Positions 45,437-55,240 of a DNA stretch of 59,912 nucleotides are shown one piece after another. Both the position numbers and the translations under genes were made by a program. The notes beneath the pieces are model-generated. The model saw only the letters and a list, made by a program, of their open reading frames with translations. It did no database searches and was not told the origin of the DNA. Source of the DNA: Alphaproteobacteria bacterium (GTDB taxonomy: Bacteria > Pseudomonadota > Alphaproteobacteria > Bin95); NCBI GenBank assembly GCA_030833925.1, contig JAURGE010000003.1:1-59912 (forward strand). The letters are read 5' to 3'. Each line of letters starts with the position of its first letter. Position 1 is the first letter of the stretch.

Positions 45437-47728
45437 TTACCCCTTTGCAGCATCCAATGCAGCTCTAATGCGTGGTGGCGACATCGGGAGACTTCCCATT
45501 CGAACACCAGTAGCGTTCTCCATAGCATTAGCCACGGCTGCCATTGGCGGAACGATTGGTGGTTCGCCAACGCCCTTAACGCCAAACGGATGCCGCGGGT
45601 TCGGGACTTCCACCAAGATGGTTTCAATCATAGGCAGATCCGATGCAACAGGAATTCGGTAGTCAAGGAACCCAGCGTTGTCGAGACGGCCGTCTTTTGT
45701 ATAGACGTACTCCTCATTCAATGCCCAACCGATTCCTTGTACCGCCCCACCCTGGAGCTGGCCTTCCACATACGAAGGATGAATCGCTTTACCTACATCC
45801 TGAATAGCCGTGTAGCGCAGAACTGTAGTGTGGCCTGTTTCCTCGTCCACTTCGAGGTCACAAATATGTGTGGCGTAACCTGGTCCAGCGCCCTGAGCGT
45901 TAATAGAAGCTTTTCCTGTAATTGGTCCGCCAGTGCGGGCGGATTTGGCAGCTATATCGGCAACTGAGAGTGGGTCGAATTTGCCGGCATTTTCTCCAGC
46001 GGGATAGGCTTTTCCATCTTTCCATTCGACTGCCTCAGAGGGTATCTCCCAAAGGAGAGCGGCGCGTTTGCACAACTCATCCCGAACCATTTCAGCTGAT
46101 TGAGTTACAGCCATACCGGTGGCAAAGGTGACTCGACTGCCGCCGGTTAGAAATGAAAACCCTACAGAGGTGGTATCACCGACAACCGTCCGAACATCTT
46201 TGACGTCCATGCCCAGAACTTCTGCAGCCATCATGCCCATTGAGGCTCGGCTGCCACCGATGTCAGGATTCCCCGAAACAACGGTAATTGTGCCGTCCTC
46301 GTTTACATAGGTTGCACCAGAGCTTTCACCGCCTATGTTGAACCAGAACCCAGAAGCTATACCACGGCCCCGCAGCTTACCTGGTGCGGCCTCTCCCAAT
46401 GGTGAGTTCCAATGGGGGGAGGACTTTGCCGCTTCAAGGGTCTCTACAAACCCGATGTCCTTAAGGGTTGGGCCATAAACTGCCTTAGTTCCGTCTTTAG
46501 CGGCGTTAATAAGGCGTAGCTCAAGAGGGTCCATACCAAGCTGTTTTGCTAGCTCGTCCACGGCGCTCTCTGTTGCAAACGTAGAGACCGGCGCTCCTGG
46601 CGCCCTGTAAGCAGCAACCTTTGGCCGATTAGAGACCACGTCGTAGCCCCATATAGTAACATCGGAGAGGTCATACATAGCAAACGGCGTCATGAGGGCC
46701 GGGCCAATTGGCGACCCTGGGAACGCTCCCGCCTGAAGCATGACTTCGCATTCAGCCGCTACAATACGACCATTTTTAGTTGCACCGATCTTAACATTAA
46801 TGGCACCGCCAGAGGTAGGGCCAGATCCCCGAAATACCTCTTCACGTGACATTGTCATCTTGACGGGTTTTCCGCTTTTTCGCGAAAGAGCAAGAGCTAA
46901 TGGTTCAAGATATACAAGGGTCTTGCCGCCAAATCCGCCACCAATTTCAAGCGGAAACACGCGGATATCTGCGATGTCCATACCCAAGAGCTTTGCGCAA
47001 TAAGCTCGGACCATGAATTGGCCCTGGCTGGAGCACCAAACCTGTGCTTGCCCATCGGCTCCATAGGAGACGACGCAAGCATGTGGTTCAATATAGGCTT
47101 GGTGAACTGGAGCAGTTTTATACTTGCGCTCAACAACCACATCAGCTTTTGCGAAAGCTGAGGCCGAATCACCTAATTTGAACTCCATCCGCTTTGCGAT
47201 GTTAGATGCCTTGGTTGGCTTGGGGTCAACGCCTTGGGTAAAGAGGTCCTCGTGCAGTACAGGTGCATCCGGCCTCATTGCCTCTTCTACATCTATGACG
47301 TTGGGCAGAACCTCATACTCAACCTTAATTAGGCGAACGGCTTCCTCAGCGATCGATGGAGAAGTTGCAGCAACGGCTGCAACAGCGTGGCCGTCGTATA
47401 GAACCTTATCCCGGGCAATGGTGTTAAGAGACATATCCCGAAAGTTCGCAGGGCCTTCGCCAACAAACGCTTCTTCACTTGGAATATTGGGAAGATCGTT
47501 TGCGGTGATAACGGCCTTTACGCCTTTGAGGGCTTCCGCCTTGGAAGTGTCGATTGATTTGATGCGAGCGTGAGCATGAGGGCTACGAAGAACCTTCCCA
47601 TGAATCATGCCTGCAACGCTAAAATCGGCTCCAAATGCAGCGCGTCCGATAACTTTCTCTACGCCATCAGGCCGAATAGGCCTGGTACCGACGACCTTAA
47701 GCTCAACATCTTTGCCCAGGTAGTTCAT
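45437..47728 (-). CDS. Molybdenum hydroxylase large subunit (xanthine dehydrogenase family)
   Basis: Molybdopterin-binding catalytic subunit of a xanthine oxidase-family enzyme that hydroxylates an N-heterocycle, aldehyde or similar. The 763-residue protein has CSSQGQF, GGGFGGKT, the active-site loop AYRAPGAP, and the catalytic Glu in VGEPPIVPP. The loop is neither AYxCSFR nor AYRGAGR, so it is not a recognised carbon-monoxide dehydrogenase. The frame opens at 47788; the ATG at 47728 has GGAG upstream and follows the 2Fe-2S subunit by four bases. Substrate unknown. Confidence 0.92.
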   Translation of the reverse strand: MNYLGKDVELKVVGTRPIRPDGVEKVIGRAAFGADFSVAGMIHGKVLRSPHAHARIKSIDTSKAEALKGVKAVITANDLPNIPSEEAFVGEGPANFRDMSLNTIARDKVLYDGHAVAAVAATSPSIAEEAVRLIKVEYEVLPNVIDVEEAMRPDAPVLHEDLFTQGVDPKPTKASNIAKRMEFKLGDSASAFAKADVVVERKYKTAPVHQAYIEPHACVVSYGADGQAQVWCSSQGQFMVRAYCAKLLGMDIADIRVFPLEIGGGFGGKTLVYLEPLALALSRKSGKPVKMTMSREEVFRGSGPTSGGAINVKIGATKNGRIVAAECEVMLQAGAFPGSPIGPALMTPFAMYDLSDVTIWGYDVVSNRPKVAAYRAPGAPVSTFATESAVDELAKQLGMDPLELRLINAAKDGTKAVYGPTLKDIGFVETLEAAKSSPHWNSPLGEAAPGKLRGRGIASGFWFNIGGESSGATYVNEDGTITVVSGNPDIGGSRASMGMMAAEVLGMDVKDVRTVVGDTTSVGFSFLTGGSRVTFATGMAVTQSAEMVRDELCKRAALLWEIPSEAVEWKDGKAYPAGENAGKFDPLSVADIAAKSARTGGPITGKASINAQGAGPGYATHICDLEVDEETGHTTVLRYTAIQDVGKAIHPSYVEGQLQGGAVQGIGWALNEEYVYTKDGRLDNAGFLDYRIPVASDLPMIETILVEVPNPRHPFGVKGVGEPPIVPPMAAVANAMENATGVRMGSLPMSPPRIRAALDAAKG

Positions 47729-47732
47729 TTGG

Positions 47733-48209
47733 CTACTCTCCGCGCATTTCCGCGGCGGCGTCCATGACCGCCTCGATGATTTTGTCATATCCAGTGCATC
47801 GGCAGAGATTGCCAGCTAGCCAGTAGCGCGCTTGCTCTTCTGTAGGGTTTGGATTTTTATCGAGAAGAGCTTTCGAGGCCACTAGTACACCTGGAGTACA
47901 GAAACCGCATTGTAGGGCTGCATGCTCTAAAAACTTCTGCTGCAATGGATGCAGGTTTTCACCGTCAGCCATACCCTCAATGGTCATGATTTCTGTGCCT
48001 TCGGCCTCAGCGCCGAACATCAAACAAGAACAAACCAAGCGGCCGTCGACAATAATTGAGCAGGCGCCGCAGTCGCCAGACCCACAACCCTCTTTAGAAC
48101 CGGTCAGTCCCATTTCGTCCCGAAGTACGTCCAGCATGGTTTGCTGGCCGTCACACAGAAATTCGGTCTCTTCGCCATTAATAGTGGCAGTGACATGAGT
48201 TTTAGCCAT
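47733..48209 (-). CDS. 2Fe-2S subunit of molybdenum hydroxylase
   Basis: Small electron-transfer subunit of 158 residues. It has a plant-type ferredoxin cluster, CGSGDCGAC...CSC, in the first half and a second cluster, CGFCTPG...CRCTGYDKI, in the helical second half. Its length and order are those of CoxS/NdhS-type subunits. It sits between the FAD and Mo subunits with gaps of only three to four bases. Confidence 0.95.
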   Translation of the reverse strand: MAKTHVTATINGEETEFLCDGQQTMLDVLRDEMGLTGSKEGCGSGDCGACSIIVDGRLVCSCLMFGAEAEGTEIMTIEGMADGENLHPLQQKFLEHAALQCGFCTPGVLVASKALLDKNPNPTEEQARYWLAGNLCRCTGYDKIIEAVMDAAAEMRGE

Positions 48210-48212
48210 GGA

Positions 48213-49073
48213 TTAACGCTCTCCCGCGCGTTTGAATGCAATTGAAGCTGCGCGGCGTGCAAGCACCCCAGCGACTTTTGTACGATATTCGATGGTTCCA
48301 CGCTTATCATCTATCGGATTACATACGGATTGGGCTGCCGCATCGAGCTTGGCAAGCGTTGCATCATCAAGGCTTGTGCCAATAATGCAGCTAGCGTCTA
48401 CCTCAACAATGGTTGGTGCAACTGCGCCAAGCCAAACTGTAGCCGATTTAATTGGACCGTTCGCACCATCGCGAGTGATGTTAACTCCAGCGCCAACAAC
48501 AGCGATGTCCATTTCGGTCCGTGGAATAAAGCGCAGATAGGCGTCAGCTGAGTGCGCTGCAGGCTTTTTCAGCTTAAAGCTCTTAATGAATTCACCTTTG
48601 GCAAGGTTTGTGCGTCCTGGACCCGCTGGAACGTCGGAAACTTTCATTTCCCGCTCTCCATTTGGACCAGCAACAACAGCAATTGCCCCAGCGGCAGCCA
48701 AACATGGAACGCTATCGGCGGCTGGTGATGCATTACAGAGGTTCCCAGCTAGGCTTGCGCGCCCCTGAACCTGTGTAGAGCCGATTAGTTCTGCTCCCTC
48801 TACGATTCCAGGATAGGCAGCAACAAGTCGAGCATGTTCGCCGAGCTGTGCACCGGCTGTTGCAGCGCCGATAACGAAACCATCTGCTGTTTCCTCAATG
48901 CCAACTAGGCCAGGAATCTTTTTAAGATCTACAACCGCTGCGGGCCGGTTACGTCCAGACTTCAGCTGGACTATCAGATCGGTACCGCCTGAAAGCGGTT
49001 TTGCGCCATCGGCGCCAAGCATACGAACGGCCTCATCGATTGACTGAGGCGCCGCGAAAGTGGGTGAGTACAT
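48213..49073 (-). CDS. FAD-binding subunit of molybdenum hydroxylase
   Basis: Medium subunit of 286 residues passing electrons from the iron-sulfur clusters to FAD and onward. It has AKPLSGGTDLIVQLK (FAD pyrophosphate binding), GSTQVQGRASLAGNLCNASP and the C-terminal CO-dehydrogenase flavoprotein-like domain. First gene of the M-S-L order. The spacer before it (49074-49184) must hold the promoter. Confidence 0.94.
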   Translation of the reverse strand: MYSPTFAAPQSIDEAVRMLGADGAKPLSGGTDLIVQLKSGRNRPAAVVDLKKIPGLVGIEETADGFVIGAATAGAQLGEHARLVAAYPGIVEGAELIGSTQVQGRASLAGNLCNASPAADSVPCLAAAGAIAVVAGPNGEREMKVSDVPAGPGRTNLAKGEFIKSFKLKKPAAHSADAYLRFIPRTEMDIAVVGAGVNITRDGANGPIKSATVWLGAVAPTIVEVDASCIIGTSLDDATLAKLDAAAQSVCNPIDDKRGTIEYRTKVAGVLARRAASIAFKRAGER

Positions 49074-49184
49074 AGATATCCCTCGGTATGCGCTTATCAG
49101 GAATTAAAATTATTTCTAAAACTAGCTCGGTTCTGCGCGATCTCCAAGCCCATCTATCATGTATTTTAGACTTAAGGGTTATAC

Positions 49185-49685
49185 TCAGTTTAGTGTTTCT
49201 AAGTCGATCTCGGAAATAGTGTGACCTAAAGCGTTCAAGAAGGTCAGTAGATCGGCCTTTTTTATCGTCGTGGTCATAGTGTTATCTAAGGGGTGAAAGT
49301 TCAGGGGGTCAGCTTGTAACAACGCCCTATCGAAGTAGATCGAAACTGAGCCAGCTGGCGCATTTATTAGAGCAAATGGTGTCACAGCTCCGGGGCGGAC
49401 GCCTAGTTTTTCCATGAGTATTTCAGGACTAGCAAAGGAAAGGTTACCGGCTCCTACAGCCTTTCCGAACGCTTTGAGTTGGACTGAAGTATTCTCCTCT
49501 ACAACTAAAAGCCAAAGCCCACCTTTTTTGTTCTTCAAGAACAGGTTTTTTGCATGTCCACCTGGCAATGTGCCGCGAAGAGCGCGCGAATCCTCGACTG
49601 TGAAAAGAGGAGGATGTCTAACGGTGGAGTGCTGGAGGCCTAGCGCATCTAGTCGCAAAAAAAGATCATTGGGCGTTGCGGTCAT
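49185..49685 (-). CDS. YbaK/ProX-type aminoacyl-tRNA editing protein
   Basis: Free-standing editing domain that hydrolyses mischarged aminoacyl-tRNA (the ProX type clears Ala-tRNA(Pro)). The 166 residues begin PNDLFLRLDALG and include HPPLFTVEDS, GHAKNLFLKNKK and the GXXXP-like region VRPGAVTPFALIN. It matches the prolyl-tRNA synthetase-associated domain rather than short YbaK. It stands alone on its strand. Confidence 0.9.
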   Translation of the reverse strand: MTATPNDLFLRLDALGLQHSTVRHPPLFTVEDSRALRGTLPGGHAKNLFLKNKKGGLWLLVVEENTSVQLKAFGKAVGAGNLSFASPEILMEKLGVRPGAVTPFALINAPAGSVSIYFDRALLQADPLNFHPLDNTMTTTIKKADLLTFLNALGHTISEIDLETLN

Positions 49686-49854
49686 TTCGATTGTCAGTTG
49701 ATAGAGGTTTTACAAACGTTTGTTTAGGAAGGACGAGATCAAATATCCTTTGGGTGTCAGACAAAGGCAACTTTGAGCGTTCCAGTTTCTAAGTTCATGA
49801 TTCGATTCCTTATGATCTCCGCTGAAAATGAAAAAATTGGGGGCGATATCCTGC

Positions 49855-51624
49855 CTAAAGAGGTGCCGTGGCGGCAATAAGCCATTCAGCATCGTTTTCT
49901 GTGAGAGACGGCGCTAAAGCAGCGCAAACGCGCTCATGGTATAGATTTACTGCCTCTCGTTCAGCTATCGACAACATGCTGACGTTTATAAGTCGGCGAT
50001 CATAAGGGGCTAGTGTTAGGGTCTCGAAACCGAGAGTGTCACGTTCCCCTCCCGGAATCTCTAAAGGCACCACCAATAAAAGATTTTCGATCCGAATGCC
50101 AAAACTGTCAGTGCGATAGTATCCCGGTTCATTTGAAAGGATCATTCCTGGTGCAAGCGCCACGTCACTGGAAGCTTTTGATATTCGATGGGGTCCTTCA
50201 TGGACCGATAGGTAGCTGCCAACGCCGTGTCCCGTCCCATGGTCGAAGTCCCATCCTGCTGTCCACAACGGAGCCCGCGCCAGAGTATCGAGTTGTGTGC
50301 CAGTGGTGCCCTTTGGAAATCGTGCTCCTGAAACTGCAAGATGGCCCTGCAGCACTAGTGTATAGGCTTTGCGCATTTCTTCGCTTGGAGAGCCGATTGC
50401 AACCGTTCTCGTGATGTCGGTAGTTCCGTCTATAAATTGCCCGCCAGAGTCGGTGAGATATAATGAGCCACGTTCCAATTTACGTTCGCTGTTTTGAGTC
50501 GCGCGATAATGAATAATGGCACCATTAGCACCAGCCCCAGAGATCGTGGGGAATGAAAGATCTCGAAATAAATCCAGTTCGCGTCGGTAGCTCTCAAGTC
50601 GATCAGAAGCTTCGATTTCTCCAACTTTTCCTGTCTGTCCTTCGCTTGAGAGCCAGTGCAAAAAACGGATTACCGCAATGGCGTCACGTTTATGAGCGGT
50701 GCGCGCCCCTGCTATTTCTGAAGGATTTTTTATTGCTTTGGGCAAGGCTGTTGGGTCTTTTCCACGGACTATATCCGCTCCGGCGGCCTTGATTATTGTC
50801 ACGGCAGCCGCAGGCCCTGCTTCAGAAACTAAGATGCGCTTTCCGCTGAATTTTCTTAATTCTTCAGCAAAAGAGTTAATGTTTTTGATCTCGACTTCTT
50901 CCCCAACCCACTCTTTGGTTTTTGCATCTACCTTCTCTGGGTTAACAAACCACTCGATAGTTGCGTCTGAGTTTAGAATTGCAAAAGAAAGAGGAAGCGG
51001 TGTGTGCTCTACATCCGCTCCTCGGACGTTAAGGATCCAGGCTATACCATCTGGTTGGGTCAAAAGAGCCGAATCAATAGATTGCTTTGCTAGTTGCTCC
51101 GCTATGTCTCGCCGCTTTATGGCAGAGCCTATACCTGAAAATTCGAGCGGGTGTGGATGGATAGGAGCCACTGGTGCAGGTGGGCGATTAAGCCATATTT
51201 CGTCGATCAGATTACGATCAGCGGCGGCAATCGTTCCACCTGCTTTGACCGCTGCGGCAGCGAAGCGCTCTACCTCAGCTTCTGTTAACAGCCATGGGTC
51301 GTAAGCAAGGACTGCACCCTTTGCTAAGCTTTTAGCGACCCACTCATTAGGTGGATTGCTAATCATGTGGTGTGCTTCAAAAACAGTAAGGTCTAATTCC
51401 TCTTTTAGTTGGATAGTATATCGGCCATCTGAAAACACGGCGGCTTTGTCCATCAAGACAACCGCCAAGCCCGCAGAGCCGCTAAAACCGGTTAACCAAG
51501 CTAAGCGTGCTGCAGAAGCTGGCACATATTCGCCCTGGAATTCATCCGCGCGAGGCTGGATCCAGCCGTCGTAACCAGCCGCGCGTAATGCATCTCTAAG
51601 GTTTGAGACATGCTGTAGCGTCAT
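49855..51624 (-). CDS. Aminopeptidase P family protein (Xaa-Pro peptidase, M24B)
   Basis: Cytosolic di-metal peptidase removing an N-terminal residue before proline. Two creatinase-N-like domains (about 1-300) precede the pita-bread domain. Metal ligands are visible as SGGQFIDGTTDITRT (two Asp), GHGTGHGVG (His), SNEPGYY (Glu) and FETLTLAP (Glu). Its 589 residues match the long eukaryote-like aminopeptidase P1. A divergent small gene lies upstream across about 130 bases. Confidence 0.93.
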   Translation of the reverse strand: MTLQHVSNLRDALRAAGYDGWIQPRADEFQGEYVPASAARLAWLTGFSGSAGLAVVLMDKAAVFSDGRYTIQLKEELDLTVFEAHHMISNPPNEWVAKSLAKGAVLAYDPWLLTEAEVERFAAAAVKAGGTIAAADRNLIDEIWLNRPPAPVAPIHPHPLEFSGIGSAIKRRDIAEQLAKQSIDSALLTQPDGIAWILNVRGADVEHTPLPLSFAILNSDATIEWFVNPEKVDAKTKEWVGEEVEIKNINSFAEELRKFSGKRILVSEAGPAAAVTIIKAAGADIVRGKDPTALPKAIKNPSEIAGARTAHKRDAIAVIRFLHWLSSEGQTGKVGEIEASDRLESYRRELDLFRDLSFPTISGAGANGAIIHYRATQNSERKLERGSLYLTDSGGQFIDGTTDITRTVAIGSPSEEMRKAYTLVLQGHLAVSGARFPKGTTGTQLDTLARAPLWTAGWDFDHGTGHGVGSYLSVHEGPHRISKASSDVALAPGMILSNEPGYYRTDSFGIRIENLLLVVPLEIPGGERDTLGFETLTLAPYDRRLINVSMLSIAEREAVNLYHERVCAALAPSLTENDAEWLIAATAPL

Positions 51625-51757
51625 AGCTGATCTTTAAGAATTACAACGGTTGCAAAATCGACATGCTGCATTGCAACAAAAACATGCCTCATTTCAAAAA
51701 TAGCTCCTATATCTCCGATCAGAACAGTGGTCGATACGACTACTAAAGAGGATGATA

Positions 51758-52009
51758 ATGATGTTAACCGCAAAACCAATGAGCTCTCTTGAGCTTTCGA
51801 TACTAGAATGCCGTAGGCGTGATGCTGCTCAATTTATCCGGGGTCTGCGTAAGGTGTGGAAATTCAGTACCGCTCCCCATGATCACCAAACTGATTCGCT
51901 TGAGTCGGCCATCCTTGCTTGCCAAAAGCGTGACAGAGATAACTTGAAAAATGCTGTAGTCGAGTTGGTGAACGAGACACGAGACCCTGCATCTATCGCC
52001 CGCGCCTAA
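51758..52009 (+). CDS. Small hypothetical protein with an internal duplication
   Basis: I do not recognise the family. The 83-residue product contains two similar segments, SLELSILECRRRDAAQFIRG and SLESAILACQKRDRDNLKNA, sharing SLE, ILxC and RD, so it looks like a duplicated helical unit. AAAGAGG precedes ATG codons at 51752, 51758 and 51761; spacing favours 51758 or 51761. It runs into the 3' end of prmA on the other strand by 17 bases. It is rich in charged residues, has no signal peptide and no membrane helix. Confidence 0.6.
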   Translation: MMLTAKPMSSLELSILECRRRDAAQFIRGLRKVWKFSTAPHDHQTDSLESAILACQKRDRDNLKNAVVELVNETRDPASIARA

Positions 52010-52922
52010 GGGTCAAAGCCAGCCAATCGCCTCGTCTGGTTCGCCGCTCCAATTTGAGCCCATGGGCTCTATGCGGAGCCATTACGAAACTCTCCTGCCA
52101 GTAGAGAAAACCTGACAGAATGGCCCTTCCTCCTGGTTTTAGCGCTCTGGCTAAGTTACCAGCCATTGCTCGCAGTGGTCGAGCGAGAATATTTGCCAGC
52201 ACGAGATCATAAGGCTTCTGCGCCATTATTTCTGCATTTTGCCAGCCGTTGGCCCGTCTTACTTTAGCCCGCACATGATTTATCTCAGCAGCTAATCGAG
52301 CAACCTCCACAGCCCTTCCGTCAATATCTGTCATGAGGAGTTTTGGCTTAACAGCTTTAGCGGCTGCAAGTCCCAAGACACCGGTGCCACAGCCCAGATC
52401 AAGTACTCTTCTGGGATGTTGGCGCTTCAGGGCAGCCGTCAAGGCCTCAAGGCAAGCCCTTGTTGTTTCATGCTCGCCAGACCCAAATGCAGCTCCTGCC
52501 TCAATTTCTAAATCGATAATTCCAGGCCGTGCCGGAGATTTGATATGTCTACCTCTTACTCTAAAGCGCCCAACTTCAATCGGTTGCAGGTTTGCAAGGA
52601 CCTCAGCCTGCCAGTCAATATCGGGAACCTCCGTAATGGTTACCTCTGGTGGGTGTTCATCCAAGCTCGCGGCTGCAATCGCAACGGCCTGTTCAATAGC
52701 TATCCGATTTGGGGCAGAAACCGCTATGGCTTCAACAATGCATGCTTCCGCTAACCATAGATCTCCGGCCCAATTCGCGGGCTCCGGTAGGCCTCGGGTT
52801 TTAGGCAGATCAGTATCCGCTTCGTATATCGAGAGCGCTATAGAAAAAGGCTCTAGTGCAGCTTCATAGGTGGGCGATGAAATCGCCGAAGCTGTGACGG
52901 CGATCTTCCAAGTCTGGGTCAT
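51993..52922 (-). CDS. prmA: Ribosomal protein L11 methyltransferase
   Basis: SAM-dependent enzyme methylating ribosomal protein L11. The 309 residues have the L11-recognition N-terminus, GAAFGSGEHETTRACLEAL, the SAM motif VLDLGCGTGVLGLAA, DIDGRAVEVAR and LVLANILARPL. Its start overlaps the helicase stop by four bases. The extra C-terminal HRAHGLKLERRTRRGDWLAL is typical. Confidence 0.95.
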   Translation of the reverse strand: MTQTWKIAVTASAISSPTYEAALEPFSIALSIYEADTDLPKTRGLPEPANWAGDLWLAEACIVEAIAVSAPNRIAIEQAVAIAAASLDEHPPEVTITEVPDIDWQAEVLANLQPIEVGRFRVRGRHIKSPARPGIIDLEIEAGAAFGSGEHETTRACLEALTAALKRQHPRRVLDLGCGTGVLGLAAAKAVKPKLLMTDIDGRAVEVARLAAEINHVRAKVRRANGWQNAEIMAQKPYDLVLANILARPLRAMAGNLARALKPGGRAILSGFLYWQESFVMAPHRAHGLKLERRTRRGDWLALTLRRGR

Positions 52923-55240
52923 ATTTTTTCTACGAAACTGGCAATTACGGTTTTGGGGCCGGCTTGCTCAAAATTAATCTCTAGCCTGTCTGCATTCATA
53001 TCTTCGATGCGGCCATAACCAAATTTCTGGTGAAAAATTCTTTCACCAATGGCGAACTGCTCGACGTGTGGGGGACGCGATTTAACTTCAAAACTAACAC
53101 CTTCTACAAAATCATTTCTTCGTCCGGCGGTTCTTTGGCCGATAGCTCGGTTCTTAACTGATTCATAGCCGCCGTTTGCCTGACTAAAACTGCTTGAGGG
53201 ATAGTTTGTCGAAGTGTAGGGCAGCCCACCAGCACTGTTGGACTGATCATAACGGATATGTTGCTTAGGCAATTCATCAATAAACCGGGAGGGCAATGAC
53301 GAGACCCATTGATTGTACACCCGTCGATTGGCAGCGGCAGAAATAATAGCCTGCTTACGAGCGCGAGTTAGACCCACGTAGGCAAGGCGCCTCTCTTCTT
53401 CTAGCCCGGCTAAACCGTTTTCATCCAGTGCGCGTTGATTGGGAAACATCCCGTCCTCCCAACCAGGAAGAAAAACAACATCGAACTCCAGTCCTTTAGC
53501 AGCATGCAGCGTCATAATGCTGATTAATTCGTCTCCAGCGTCAGCTTCAATTTCCATCACTAGGCTGACGTGTTCCAAAAAGCCCTGCAAATTCTCAAAT
53601 TCACTAATGGCACGAACTAATTCCTTTAAATTTTCTACCCTACCAGCAGCCTCTGGCGACTTATCATTCCGCCACATGTCAACATAACCTGACTCATCGA
53701 GAATAGTTTCGACTACTTCGAGATGCTCGACACCTTGCTCTAACAGACGCCAACGATCGAAAGCATTTATCAAATTCGATAGTGTGTTGCGGGTCTTCGG
53801 CCTAACTTCAGCAGAAGCCGCAAGTTTTCTGCTTGCTTCGAAAAGTGACAACCTCTCCTGGCGAGCTAAGTGATGAGCAGCTTGAATTGTCGCCGCACCC
53901 AAACCGCGTTTTGGTGTGTTGATGATGCGTTCGAATGCTAGGTCGTCATCGGGTGATAAAGTGACCCGCAAATAAGCTATCGCGTCTCTGATTTCCAACC
54001 GTTCATAAAATCTTGGACCTCCGATGACACGATAGGGCAAACCAAGGGTTACGAAGCGCTCCTCAAACGCCCGAGACTGGAAGCTGGCACGAACGAGAAT
54101 CGCCATTTCGGAGAGAGAAACTTGCTTCCTCTGCAAATCTTCGATCTCGTCACCAACGAAGCGTGCTTCTTCGTCTCCATCCCATACAAGGTTCAAATGC
54201 ACCGGCTCGCCCATATCGGCTTCAGTCCAGAGGGTCTTACCAAGCCGCGCTTCGTTATTTTCAATTAGGCCTGAAGCAGCTCCCAGAATGTGCCCGGTTG
54301 AGCGATAGTTTCTTTCAAGTCGAACGACTTGGGCTCCTTCAAAGTCTTTCTCGAAGCGGAGAATGTTGCCAACTTCAGCCCCTCGCCAACCGTAAATAGA
54401 CTGATCATCATCGCCAACGCAGCAGATATTTTTATGCCCTTGAGCTAGAAGGCGGAGCCATAGATATTGGGCTACATTGGTGTCTTGATATTCATCGACA
54501 AGCACGTATTTGAAGCGTTTGCGCCATTCTTCCAAGATTTCTGGTTCTGTTTGAAAAATAGAGCACATGTGTAAAGTCAGGTCGCCGAAATCGGCTGCAT
54601 TAAGGGTCCTTAAGCGCTCCTGATATTGAGCAAATAGCTCTACGGCGCGCCCAGCAGCAAAATCTCCGGCTTCCCCACGACTAACTTTTGTTGGGGTCTC
54701 TGCTCGATCTTTCCACCGTTGAATTCGAGCCATTAAAGCACGAGGTGGCCAACGGCCTGTGTCGATGTTTTCGGCCTGCATAAGTTGCTTGAGCAAGCGG
54801 AGCTGATCGTCCGTGTCCAAAATAGTAAAATTGGACTTCAGGCCAACAACCTCAGCATGACGACGGAGCATTCGAGTAGCGAGTGAATGGAAAGTCCCAA
54901 GCCACATTCCCTCCGCGACACCGCCAATAAGCCCGGTAACACGGTCCTTCATCTCCCGAGCTGCTTTGTTCGTGAAGGTTACTGCAAGGATTTGCCTGGG
55001 CCAGGCTTTTCCTTCAACTAGAAGGTGAGCAATCCGTGTCGTCAGCGCCTTTGTCTTGCCGGTGCCTGCGCCGGCCAGCATTAAAAGGGGGCCGTCGAGC
55101 GTTTCAACCGCTAACCTTTGCTCTGTGTTCAGATCATTTAAATAAGGAGGCGGAAAGCCTCTTTTGTGACCGTGTCTTGGTCCCATGGGGGTAGGTGGAT
55201 CCGCCCCATCATCAAAGGGGTTAATAAATTCTGACGACAT
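52919..55240 (-). CDS. UvrD/PcrA-type ATP-dependent DNA helicase
   Basis: Superfamily 1A 3'-5' helicase for repair and rescue of stalled forks. The 773-residue protein has Walker A AGAGTGKTKAL, DEYQDTN (motif II), GDDDQSIYGWRGA (III), RLERNYRST (IV), MTLHAAKGLEFDVVFLPGWED (V) and VGLTRARK (VI). The C-terminal tail (about 680-770) ends in the Tudor-like FHQKFGYGRIEDMNADRLEI found in PcrA/UvrD. Whether it should be called UvrD or PcrA is a naming issue. Confidence 0.95.
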   Translation of the reverse strand: MSSEFINPFDDGADPPTPMGPRHGHKRGFPPPYLNDLNTEQRLAVETLDGPLLMLAGAGTGKTKALTTRIAHLLVEGKAWPRQILAVTFTNKAAREMKDRVTGLIGGVAEGMWLGTFHSLATRMLRRHAEVVGLKSNFTILDTDDQLRLLKQLMQAENIDTGRWPPRALMARIQRWKDRAETPTKVSRGEAGDFAAGRAVELFAQYQERLRTLNAADFGDLTLHMCSIFQTEPEILEEWRKRFKYVLVDEYQDTNVAQYLWLRLLAQGHKNICCVGDDDQSIYGWRGAEVGNILRFEKDFEGAQVVRLERNYRSTGHILGAASGLIENNEARLGKTLWTEADMGEPVHLNLVWDGDEEARFVGDEIEDLQRKQVSLSEMAILVRASFQSRAFEERFVTLGLPYRVIGGPRFYERLEIRDAIAYLRVTLSPDDDLAFERIINTPKRGLGAATIQAAHHLARQERLSLFEASRKLAASAEVRPKTRNTLSNLINAFDRWRLLEQGVEHLEVVETILDESGYVDMWRNDKSPEAAGRVENLKELVRAISEFENLQGFLEHVSLVMEIEADAGDELISIMTLHAAKGLEFDVVFLPGWEDGMFPNQRALDENGLAGLEEERRLAYVGLTRARKQAIISAAANRRVYNQWVSSLPSRFIDELPKQHIRYDQSNSAGGLPYTSTNYPSSSFSQANGGYESVKNRAIGQRTAGRRNDFVEGVSFEVKSRPPHVEQFAIGERIFHQKFGYGRIEDMNADRLEINFEQAGPKTVIASFVEKI

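Noticed and set aside
45437-49073. Aerobic carbon-monoxide dehydrogenase (coxMSL)
   Set aside because: Gene order fits, but the large subunit has AYRAPGAP instead of the AYxCSFR loop, and cox accessory genes are missing.
49710-49892. 60-codon minus-strand frame between the ProX-like and aminopeptidase genes
   Set aside because: Starts inside the 3' end of the aminopeptidase gene, no ribosome site, no family resemblance.
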